Of a stretch of 16,059 nucleotides of DNA, positions 7,723 to 14,652 are shown in pieces. The notes below the pieces were generated by a model. That model had not been told where the DNA came from, did no database searches, and worked only from the letters and a program-made list of their open reading frames with translations. The stretch is from Kiritimatiellia bacterium. Its GTDB lineage: Bacteria > Verrucomicrobiota > Kiritimatiellia > RFP12 > DVOR01. Each line of letters opens with the position of its first letter. Position 1 is the stretch's first letter. Both the position numbers and the translations under genes were made by a program. Location: NCBI GenBank assembly GCA_900771325.1, contig CAAGNN010000030.1:1-16059 (forward strand), read 5' to 3'.

Positions 7723-8649
7723 ATGCCCCTTACCCTCCCGCCCGTGACCGACGCGGAGGCCGGTCTGCGCGCCGATGCTTGGCTCGCGCGCCGCTACCCG
7801 GCCTTCCCGATGGCCACCCTGCGCCAGCTCATCGCCTCGGGCGCCCTCCTCCGCGCCGGCCACCCCTGCCCCAAAGGCGAACGCGTCCGTCCCGGCACCT
7901 CCTACACCCTCTTGCGCGAGCCCGCCGCGCCCCCCGCCCTCGCCCCCAACCCCGCCCTCACCCTCGCCCTCCTCCACGAGGATGACGCCCTCCTCGCCGT
8001 CGACAAGCCCGCCGGTCTCGACTGCCAACCCAACGCCCCTGGCGAAACCGACACCCTCGCCAACGCCCTCCTCGCCCGCTTCCCCGCCCTCGCCGGCATT
8101 GGCGACGGGCCCCTCACCTGCGGCATCCTCCATCGTATCGACCGCGACACCTCCGGCCTCGTCCTCGTTGCCCGCACCCAGGCCGCCTACACCGCCCTCC
8201 GCGCCCAGTTCGCCGCCCACACCGTCGAGAAGCACTACCTCGCCCTCGCCCAGGGCACCCTCTCCGCCCCCGGTCGCCTCGACAACCTCCTCGCCCACAA
8301 CCCCCGCTGTCCCGGCCGGATGATCGACGCTACCCGCTGGCACGACGCCAAGCGCCCTATGCGCGCCATCACCGACTACCGTCCCCTCCGCGCCCTCAAG
8401 CTCCACGGCACTCCCTTCACCCTCCTCGACATTACCATCTACACCGGCGTCACCCACCAAATCCGCGCCCAACTCTCCCTCGCCGGTCACCCCCTCCTCG
8501 GCGACCAACGCTACGGCGGCCTCCAACTCCCTAACTTCCCCCGCCACTTCCTCCACGCCGCCTCCGCCACCTTCCAGCACCCCGCCTCCGGCGACTCCCT
8601 CACCCTCTCCGCTCCCCTCCCCTCCGACCTCGCCGCACTCCTGCGCTAG
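7723..8649 (+). CDS. RluA/RluD-family 23S rRNA pseudouridine synthase
   Basis: This 308-residue enzyme isomerises specific uridines, most likely in 23S rRNA. An S4-like RNA-binding domain spans about residues 12-62 (GLRADAWLARR...RVRPGTSYTL). The catalytic domain carries HRIDRDTSG at 137-145 with D140 as the nucleophile, followed by TGVTHQIRAQL and GHPLLGDQRYGG, both typical of the RluA/C/D group. The target uridine cannot be assigned, so no symbol is given. The ATG directly follows the der stop (TAAATG), implying translational coupling. It ends in TAG, one of only two intact genes here to do so. The frame stays open past the stop into the surface-protein remnant, which I take as chance. Third positions are extremely C-rich (51 of the last 60 codons). 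Confidence 0.92.
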   Translation: MPLTLPPVTDAEAGLRADAWLARRYPAFPMATLRQLIASGALLRAGHPCPKGERVRPGTSYTLLREPAAPPALAPNPALTLALLHEDDALLAVDKPAGLDCQPNAPGETDTLANALLARFPALAGIGDGPLTCGILHRIDRDTSGLVLVARTQAAYTALRAQFAAHTVEKHYLALAQGTLSAPGRLDNLLAHNPRCPGRMIDATRWHDAKRPMRAITDYRPLRALKLHGTPFTLLDITIYTGVTHQIRAQLSLAGHPLLGDQRYGGLQLPNFPRHFLHAASATFQHPASGDSLTLSAPLPSDLAALLR

Positions 8650-8655
8650 GCAACC

Positions 8656-8716
8656 GGGGGCGGCTGCCCCCGAACCCCTGCGCGGGGACTTCTCGCCCCC
8701 GCACCCCCCGGGAGCG
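8656..8716 (+). repeat. GC-rich palindromic repeat, copy A
   Basis: Starting 7 bp after the rlu stop, this block has a hairpin (8655-8661 with 8666-8672, 7 bp, loop GGCT), then CCCC/GGGG arms, then GCACCCCCCGGGAGCG (8701-8716). No T-run follows, so it is not a standard terminator. The reverse complement of 13493-13551 aligns with it, with ACCCCCCGGGAGCG identical and much of the 5' part similar. That makes it a dispersed element with copies on both sides of the broken surface-protein gene. Confidence 0.65.
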
Positions 8717-8736
8717 CCTGCGCGTTCGCCGCGCCG

Positions 8737-9456
8737 CAGGAAATCATCGCTATAAACTTTGGCGCTGACCAACAGTCGCTCGGCAGCGGAAGCGAGGAAC
8801 TCGGCTTCGAGAGTGGAGAGAAGGGCGGCACCACCGCGCTGGATAACTGGAACAATATTAATGGCGGGAATGGCTCGTGGGCCGTCAAGGGCACATCTGG
8901 CAACCGCTACGCGCTCGAGTGGTCAACACTCGGCACCTACTGGAGTGGCTCATCGGACACCGAGACGGGAAAGCTCACCAAGGGCTATCTCGACAACAGT
9001 AGTGGCAAGCAGGTCTCCATCACCTTGTAGGGCCTTCCAGCGAAGTATGATGTGGCCATCATCTGCGGTGGTGACGGCGGCACCTTCTCCCCCTTTATGG
9101 TCAATGGCACGCTCTACACCTATCAGGATGGTACACTGACAACCGCAACGGAGACCTCAGAATCGTGGGGCACGCGCGCAGGTGCCTCTGAACTCACCGA
9201 GGGCACCAATGTCCTCTACGTGAGCGAGCAGACCACCCCGACGCTGACGATTGGCGGATACTACAATGGCGGCCGCGGCACAGTCGCCGGCCTGATGGTC
9301 TTCATTCAGGAGGCGCCGACGAATTCCGCGGCCACCTTGGAGGCAAGCCAGAATGCCTCGGCTATCTCCTGGTCGCCCTCGGACCCCGCGCTCAATGGCA
9401 CCGAGGCGGTAACGCTGACGACGGCGGATTGCGGGCTCGGCGGTCACGCTGGATAA
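8737..9456 (+). pseudogene. Surface protein segment 1: N-terminal NFG/NWNN domain
   Basis: In this frame the product runs EIIAINFGADQQ, then DNWNNINGGNGSW, KGYLDNS, VSITL, TAG (9028), then GLPAKYDVAIICGGDGG. I recall the same order (NFG, NWNN, GYLD, GLP-YDV) as the opening domain of many PVC beta-strand-repeat surface proteins. The TAG falls directly before GLP, a place where such proteins usually have Ser, Thr or Gln. After it the frame continues to a TAA at 9454-9456, reached only because of the one-base shift at about 9429. Without the stop the domain would be complete. A GTG at 9052 could in principle start a 134-residue peptide, but it begins mid-domain and lacks a ribosome site. Confidence 0.65.
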
Positions 9457-10435
9457 GGCCTTCTCGGTGGCGCGGCTGACGGCTGACGGCACCGGGACCT
9501 TGACCTTCGAGGCCGGCTCCGGCAAGCTGGACATCGCCACGCTCGTTGCCAACACCAGCCTCACCCTCAACACCGACGCCACCTTTTCGGCGGTCACCTT
9601 CGGCGAGGGCAAGACGATCTCCTTGGGCGAGGGTAAGACGCTGACCGCTTCGGGCGCTTTCCTGACTCCATTCTTGGGCGATGGCGTGGTCAACCCCACC
9701 GAGTTGCCCCTCTCCGGCGGCACGCTCGCCCTCGACCTCGGAGCCGGTAAGACCCTCAAGATGAACGGCTCGGGCGAAGGGACCACCCTCGGCAACCTCA
9801 CCATCACCTCCGGCACGCTGGAGTTTAATGCTGGCGGCGAGAAGGGCCCCGGCTACGGCCGCACCATCACGGTGACGGGAACCGACTCGGTCCTCAAGTT
9901 CTCCGCCCAAGATGCCACCGGCTGGACCGAGAACGGCAACAAGGTCGTCCTCGCTAACGGTGCGAAGCTGATTGTCAACCACCGCGACACCTTCGCCTCC
10001 TCCCTCGAGCTCGCCGGCGGCACCATCGAGCTGCAGAACAACTCGCAGATGAACACCGTTAATGGTGTAGATGATGGCCGCGCCTTCGACTGGCACGACC
10101 ACACGAATGATCCCTTGAAGGTGACGGCGAACTCCACGATTACCTATGCGGCAGACGCAGTCGGCAACGCGCGTTGCTTTGGGCTTCGCGATGGCACCCC
10201 GACCTTCGAGGTTGCGAAGAATGTGACCCTAACCTTCAATGCGATCTTGACAACGGTCTCCGGCTCCAACACCTTCACCAAGAGCGGCAAGGGCACCTTG
10301 CTCTTCACCTCGGCCAACACCTACTCCAACCCCACCACGCTCTCCGAGGGCACGATTAAGCTCGAGGGCGAGGGCTCGCTCGGCACCAGCACCGTCACGG
10401 TTGAGGCCAACGGCACGCTCGACCTGGGCGCGTAG
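9431..10435 (+). pseudogene. Surface protein segment 2: beta-strand repeats
   Basis: This continues the protein in the shifted frame. It has short strands of the TLTFEAGSGKLDIATLVAN kind, the TLxLxxGxTL pattern, and a typical repeat at about 10258-10435 (SGSNTFTKSGKGTLLFTSAN, then YSNPTTLSEGTIKLEGEGSL, then TVEANGTLDLGA). The pattern 'GTLLFTSANTYSNPTTLSEGTIKL' belongs to the autotransporter-associated strand repeat family. The segment ends in TAG at 10433 with coding sense resuming at once (RAVKLASLADGAIVKID). A GTG at 9467 could start a 322-residue product, but without a signal peptide it would not reach the surface. Confidence 0.65.
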
Positions 10436-11020
10436 CGCGCGGTCAAGCTCGCTTCGCTCGCCGACGGGGCCATCGTCAAGATTGACCAGCAGTCTGCCGA
10501 GACGAAGACTATCACCCTCACCGGCACCTCGCTGACGGAGGTGAACGCGGAGAACTTCAAGGTCTTCTATGGCGAGAGTGCCGTGACAATCACCGGGGCC
10601 ACCGTGGCCGACGGCACCATTACGCTCACGCTCTCCCAGGAGAACATCCCCACCTGGAAGCCGGCGGCTAATGGCTCGATTTCCGAGGCCGGCTGGACCA
10701 CCAACGCCTCCAAGCAGGCCATCATTGATGTGGGCAACAGCGAGACGGCAATTACGTTGACGCTGGACCAAGCGCTCGACCCGGTTCCCGCCGCACTCCT
10801 CATCACCGGCACCACGCCTGTCACCTTCACCGGCTCCAATCCCTTCTCCTGCAAGGTCGTCATCGACGCGGGCTCCCAGGTGACCGCCGCCGGCATAACC
10901 GCCCTCACCTCCGCCGACATCGAGAACAACGGCACCTTCACCCTCAACGGCAGTGACAACAGCCTCTTCGGCTCCACCTACTCGGGCAACGGCGCGACCA
11001 TTCTCGCTTCGGGCACGTAG
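10436..11020 (+). pseudogene. Surface protein segment 3: beta-strand region between two amber codons
   Basis: The frame is the same as segment 2 and open until TAG at 11018. Residues read as strands with ITLTGTSLTEVNAENFKVFY, TWKPAANGSISEAGWT and TPVTFTGSNPFSCKVVIDAG, and end with GATILASGT before the stop. Immediately afterwards RFSNDAVNASTYTGTWTLDGG continues the pattern, so the TAG is an interruption and not a natural end. No start codon with a ribosome site was found in the segment; the GTG at 10541 is mid-strand. Confidence 0.6.
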
Positions 11021-11062
11021 CGCTTCTCCAACGATGCCGTCAACGCCTCCACCTACACTGGC

Positions 11063-11336
11063 ACCTGGACCCTTGACGGCGGCTACCTCCGTTGGGGCGA
11101 AGGCAACGCCCTTTCGGCCGGCGCTTCCACCTCTCTCGGCTCGGCCATCACCATAAACAGCGGCGCTCAGCTCACCCTCTGGCCGTGGACGGCGCGCGCA
11201 ACCACCGATTCGCTGACCGACAAGGTGACCATCTCTACGCCCATTACCCTCGCTGGTGGCACGCTCTACACCGATGACGGCTCCTACATCCTCGACGCGC
11301 TGAACGTCACGGCGGCTTCTACGCTCACGATGAAGT
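11063..11336 (+). repeat. Internal repeat unit 1 of the surface protein
   Basis: The translation runs TWTLDGGYLRWGEG, NALSAGAST, then PITLAGGTLYTDDGSYIL and ends near AASTLTMK. It matches the unit at 11711-11980 position by position, offset by 648 bp (216 codons). This indicates an ancient in-frame duplication inside the gene. Confidence 0.75.
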
Positions 11337-11710
11337 GGCGCAAGGGGCTCGTTATGCGCCGCTTCTGGAGCTCGGGCGACCTCGCAGTGGTCAACAACCC
11401 CGGCACGGATAGCGACGCAGACCCTGCGAATGGTGCCCGCTTCACCTTCCTCTATCCCAACGAAGCGGGAAGCGCGGATGCGGCTTCCGAGTATACCGGC
11501 ACGCTTACCGCCTCCTTCGCCAACACGCCCGGCACCAATCAATATATGATCCTCAAGGCCGGGGCGACCAACACCTTCTCGGCGGCGACGGTCAAGGTGG
11601 CCAGCAAGCATATTGACCTGCTCCTTGGCAACGATGGCAAAACCCTCACCAGCGGCACGGTCATCTTCACCAACGTCGCAGTCCAGGGTGCCTCCTTCGG
11701 CGAGGAGGCC

Positions 11711-11980
11711 ACCTGGACCCTCAACGGCGGCACCCTCCAGTGGGGCGATGGCGGAACGAATGCGCTCTCTGCCGGAGCCTCCACCTTCCTCGGCGGCAGC
11801 GTGGAGGTCAAGGGTGGAGCAACGCTCGCCCTGCATCCGTGGGAGAGCAAGCCCTCTAACGGGCAGATGGTGACGGTCTCGACACCGATCACCCTCGAGG
11901 GCGGCACCTTGCAGACCAAGGACGGCTCCTATGTCTTCTCCAAGGTGGACATCCAGGCGGCCTCGACGGCGGACTTTATG
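11711..11980 (+). repeat. Internal repeat unit 2 of the surface protein
   Basis: The translation runs TWTLNGGTLQWGDG, NALSAGAST, then PITLEGGTLQTKDGSYVF and ends near AASTADFMF. It is the partner of the unit at 11063-11336; the differences are scattered substitutions plus small length changes, so the two copies are not recent. Confidence 0.75.
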
Positions 11981-13168
11981 TTCGACAAGACCATTACGGT
12001 CTCGACCCTTTTGGGCTCCGGTGACTTGGCGGTCAAGAATAGCAGCACGATTTGGGGCCGCGCGACCCTAAGTGTTGTTAATACTCACGATGAAACCGGC
12101 GATTACACTGGCAAGATGACCATCACCTCTGCGCGTTCCGGGTGGTATAACAGCCAGTACGCCTGGCAGGCTGAGGCGTTGCGCTCCGCTATCAACGAAC
12201 TGACGCTGGGGAGTGCGGCGGCCTTCTCCCAGGGTAGCCTTGCCTTTGAGAAGGACGAGTGCGACAGCGAGCAGGAGCGCTTTGAGGTTGACAAGGGTTC
12301 TCCCAAGCACATCCTGGCGCAGGACAAGACGGTGACGAACCTGATCGGTTATGCCACGGTGGCGAGCGCAGATGACACGACGGCCTCTCTGACGCTGACC
12401 GGGACACTGGCGGGTGCGATGACCTTCACCGTGCCGGTGACGCTGGCGAACGAGGCAACGGTCCAGGTGACCTCGGCGAACGAGTACCCGACCTTCAGTT
12501 CGCTCACGAACGCGGGGACGACGAAGGTCTCCTTCGCGGACGACCTGAACCAGGCTGGGACGGTGGTCCTGGCGAGCACGGATAAGCAAGACGGCCTGAC
12601 CTTCTCCGGCGCGGGCACAGGGCTGACCTTCGTCAGCGCAGAGGCGGACGGGCTTAACCAGTTGCAGGTGGCCACGAAGCCGATGCTCCCCGAGGGCGGC
12701 AACGACGCGTTGGCCCAGAAGATCGCCCAGGCCGGGCAGGATGCCGGCAAGACGGTGACCGAGGTCAAGGTCGAAGAGGGCTGCTCGCTCAACGGTCTGG
12801 AGCTCTTTGAGCAGGTCCTCGACATCGCCGACTCTGGCGTTGCCACCGTCACCTACGACTTCGGTATCGACTGGATGGACATTGTCAACAACAAGCTCAT
12901 CCTCTGCGCCAAGGTCCAGCAGAGCAACGAGGCAGGGGCCATCCTGCCCGACTCGACCACCATCACGCTCCAGTCCTCCACCGACAACGGAGTGACCTGG
13001 CAGACAGTGACCGCCGAGACGGTCACGGCCGAATCCCTTGGCCGCACGGCTAACGCCGGCACCCGCTACCTCCGCGTGGAGAAGCCCACGCAGAGCACGC
13101 GCTACCGCATCACCGCTTCCAATACGACGAATAACTAATGTAACCTTTCTCATTCCATTCCTCATCCC

Positions 13169-13205
13169 GCCCGGGCAGTGGCTACACTGCCCGGGCTTTT
13201 TGTTT
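13169..13205 (+). terminator. Strong intrinsic terminator after the surface-protein gene
   Basis: GCCCGGGCAGTG (13169-13180) and CACTGCCCGGGC (13185-13196) form a perfect 12-bp stem with a GCTA loop, followed by TTTTTGTTT (13197-13205). It lies 30 bp after the TAA at 13138. It isolates the atp operon from upstream transcription. Confidence 0.95.
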
Positions 13206-13230
13206 CTCCCCGCCCCAGCCTCACCTCGCA

Positions 13231-13340
13231 CCCGGGGCGGGTCCACCATCAACCCGGGGCGGGTTGACCCTCGACCCGCCCCGGGTTGACCTCGGACCTG
13301 GGGCGGGTCGGCCTCGGACCCGGGGCGTGTCGGCCTGGTG
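13231..13340. repeat. Second 22-bp repeat array, with one inverted unit
   Basis: Five 22-bp units begin at 13231, 13253, 13275, 13297 and 13319. Four carry the CCCGGGGCGGG-type core of the array at 1-166 (two with one or more changes). The third, from 13275, reads CCCGCCCCGGG, the reverse complement of the core. Units 2 and 3 together form a long perfect hairpin (13249-13264 with 13274-13289). The tails differ from those in the first array. The array stops about 235 bp before the atp promoter. Confidence 0.88.
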
Positions 13341-13492
13341 GAGCGGGCCACGGCATAATGCTTCCCTGTTGGTAGCCCGTTCTGACGGTCGCCGTCCTCG
13401 GTGGCCTGCGGCCCCTCTCGCGTGCGCGCGGGCGCGTTGCCTTATATAGAGCGAGTGCCCGTAGGGTGCTCGCGGCGGGGTGGAGCGTCCCA
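13341..13492. other. Intergenic stretch between 22-bp array and copy B
   Basis: No gene is supported. A TTATATA run at about 13442-13448 could be a weak -10, but no -35 accompanies it. GGAGCGT (13482-13488) pairs with ACGCTCC (13492-13498) in a 7-bp stem with a 3-nt loop that competes with the copy B hairpin next to it. Confidence 0.45.
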
Positions 13493-13551
13493 CGCTCCCG
13501 GGGGGTGTGGGAGCGAGCAACCCCCACATTCGGGGTGCGGGGCGGGGCCCC
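13493..13551 (-). repeat. GC-rich palindromic repeat, copy B (inverted)
   Basis: Read on the minus strand, this aligns with 8656-8716: a GGGGCCCC/GCCCCG start, ACCCC in the middle, GCTCGCTCCCACACC, then CCCCGGGAGCG. On the plus strand CGCTCCC (13493-13499) pairs with GGGAGCG (13509-13515). The two copies face each other across the broken surface-protein gene. Confidence 0.6.
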
Positions 13552-13575
13552 GGGTGCCTTTTGCGGCATTCTTGC

Positions 13576-13613
13576 TTGACCGCGGGCGCGCGAGGGAGTA
13601 TACTGGGGGCGTT
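13576..13613 (+). promoter_or_regulatory. Sigma-70 promoter of the atp operon
   Basis: TTGACC (13576-13581) and TATACT (13599-13604) are separated by exactly 17 bp, a near-consensus pair. The bases after the -10 are GGGGGCGTT, so 13599-13613 is identical to the thiC block at 347-361. Transcription would start near 13611, giving a leader of about 25 nt that holds GAGG at 13621-13624 as the likely ribosome site of atpB. Confidence 0.9.
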
Positions 13614-13635
13614 TTTAGTTGAGGGCTCCTGGCCG

Positions 13636-14427
13636 ATGGAAGAGAAGCTTGAGGCGTTTCTAGAGTATGTGAACCACCACGTGTTGCATCACTGGGGTTC
13701 GTTGGATGCGTTGACGCACCGGAATTGGCTGTCGGCGTTGGGGCACGACATGCTGGCGATCTTCCACTTTGATGTGACGATGCTGGCGTTGGTGACGGTG
13801 CTGCTGTGCGCGTTGGCGTTTTGGGGTCGGCGGCATTTGGGGCGGGTGCCGTCGGGGATTGGGCTGTTGCTGGAGCGGTATGTGATGTTCATCCGCGACG
13901 AGATGGTCTATCCGAACTTCGGCGGGGCGGCGTATGGGCGGCGGTATGTGCCCTTCTTCTGCTCGATTTTCCTCTTTATTCTGCTGGCGAACCTGCTGGG
14001 GCTGATTCCGCTCTTCACCACGGCCACGGGCAATGTGAGCGTGACGGCGGGGTTGGCGACGATTTTCTTGGGGATGGCGATCTTTGCGACCTTGCGGCAG
14101 GGTGGGGGACGGGCGCTGGTGCACGCGCTCTTGCCGGGGGGCTTGCCCGGGCCGATGAAGCCGATGATGTTCTTGATGGAAGTCGTCTCGCTCCTGGCGC
14201 GCACCTTTGCGTTGACGATGCGCCTCTTTGCCAATATGCTTGGCGGGCACGTGGTGCTCTACGCGATGATTTCGCTCACGGCGATTCTGGGGGCGGCGGC
14301 GCTGCCCTCGCTGGCGGTGGCGATCTGCATCTATCTCTTTGAGGTCTTTGTGGCCTGTTTGCAGGCGTATGTGTTTACGGTGCTTTCGGCCATCTTTATC
14401 GGGATGATGGTTCATCCCCAACACTAA
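13636..14427 (+). CDS. atpB: F-type ATP synthase subunit a (F0)
   Basis: Subunit a forms the two ion half-channels against the c-ring. The 263-residue protein has the family's membrane helices and the essential arginine R196 in TMRLFANM (E. coli R210). H205 in GGHVVL and E236 in LFEVFVACLQAY occupy the E. coli E219 and H245 positions in swapped form, a His/Glu exchange seen in many bacteria. The frame is open upstream to a GTG at 13480, but that would include the promoter. The ATG at 13636 follows GAGG by 11 nt. It opens the operon; no atpI is seen upstream. Confidence 0.96.
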   Translation: MEEKLEAFLEYVNHHVLHHWGSLDALTHRNWLSALGHDMLAIFHFDVTMLALVTVLLCALAFWGRRHLGRVPSGIGLLLERYVMFIRDEMVYPNFGGAAYGRRYVPFFCSIFLFILLANLLGLIPLFTTATGNVSVTAGLATIFLGMAIFATLRQGGGRALVHALLPGGLPGPMKPMMFLMEVVSLLARTFALTMRLFANMLGGHVVLYAMISLTAILGAAALPSLAVAICIYLFEVFVACLQAYVFTVLSAIFIGMMVHPQH

Positions 14428-14448
14428 CGGAAAAGTAAGGAGTCAGAC

Positions 14449-14640
14449 ATGGGTCCGATTGGAGCGAGTATTGCGGTGATTGGTGCGGCGGCGGGGATCA
14501 GCATCTTGGCCTCGGCGGCGCTGAACGGAATGGCCCGCCAGCCGGAAGTGGCCGGCAAGCTGCAGACGGCGATGATTATTGCCGGCGCGCTCATCGAGGG
14601 TGTGGCCCTCTTCGCCGTGGTGGTCTGCCTGCTGAAGTAA
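14449..14640 (+). CDS. atpE: F-type ATP synthase subunit c (F0), unusually short
   Basis: Subunit c forms the rotating ring that carries ions across the membrane. Two helices are visible: residues about 4-26 and 40-62, joined by the conserved loop ARQPE (29-33). The ion-carrying carboxylate is E50 in GALIEGVALF. The Gln in helix 1 and the Ser after the Glu that mark Na+-binding rings are absent, so proton coupling is likely. At 63 residues it is shorter than the usual 70-90; helix 1 starts almost at the N-terminus and the protein ends at CLLK. The ribosome site AAGGAG (14437-14442) with 6-nt spacing is the best in the operon, fitting the high copy number of c. No upstream in-frame start would lengthen it convincingly. 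Confidence 0.95.
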   Translation: MGPIGASIAVIGAAAGISILASAALNGMARQPEVAGKLQTAMIIAGALIEGVALFAVVVCLLK

Positions 14641-14652
14641 AGGGCGCAGCCC

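Larger units (their letters stand above)
8737..13138 (+). pseudogene. Broken beta-strand-repeat surface protein (whole locus)
   Basis: Joined together, this locus encodes a secreted Thr/Gly/Ala-rich protein of about 1,460 residues made of repetitive beta strands, the type described as autotransporter-associated beta-strand repeats. It is broken in several ways. No ATG, GTG or TTG lies in frame between the rlu stop (8649) and the GTG at 9052. TAG codons interrupt the frame at 9028, 10433 and 11018. The frame shifts near 9429-9430, where removal of one T rejoins the halves as TADAGSAVTLDKAF. In-frame AFAAPQ at the 5' edge resembles the end of a signal peptide whose start is lost. The 3' end shows no autotransporter barrel, PEP-CTERM or LPxTG motif. 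A recent pseudogene or silent cassette is most likely; amber readthrough or sequencing error cannot be excluded. Confidence 0.8.
11021..13138 (+). pseudogene. Surface protein segment 4: longest open part, with C-terminal domain
   Basis: About 705 uninterrupted codons run to a TAA at 13136-13138. The segment holds two related repeat units (11063-11336 and 11711-11980), then strand-rich sequence with a Cys- and charge-containing patch (EKDECDSEQERFEVDKGSP). A C-terminal domain of about 150 residues follows, including TEVKVEEGCSLNGLELFEQ, TYDFGIDWMDIVNNKLIL and STRYRITASNTTNN. This end domain lacks a recognisable sorting signal. A GTG at 11225 could start a 637-residue product, but it starts mid-repeat with no ribosome site and no signal peptide, so it is probably not a functional gene alone. 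A terminator follows 30 bp downstream. Confidence 0.65.

Noticed and set aside
8655..8672. Intrinsic terminator after the rlu gene
   Set aside because: The 7-bp stem is real but no T-run follows, and it forms part of a dispersed repeat.
5983..8772. Very long minus-strand open frame (929 codons) opposite der and the rlu gene
   Set aside because: Its product is almost all Gly, Ala, Glu and Val with no domain. It arises because C-rich codons on the plus strand leave no stops on the other. The plus-strand genes have clear family motifs.
7723..9027. Fusion of the pseudouridine synthase with the surface protein by reading through TAG at 8647
   Set aside because: The two are in the same frame, a one-in-three chance. 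The enzyme is complete at normal length, and a cytoplasmic enzyme joined ahead of a signal-peptide remnant makes no sense.
9425..9460. Programmed ribosomal frameshift
   Set aside because: No slippery heptamer or stable downstream structure stands out, and a one-base insertion explains the data fully.
13440..13450. Additional promoter at TTATATA
   Set aside because: No -35 at workable spacing and no gene start near enough; the strong promoter at 13576-13604 accounts for atpB.
13480..13635. N-terminal extension of AtpB from a GTG at 13480
   Set aside because: It would place the -35, -10 and start site inside the coding region, and its residues do not resemble subunit a.
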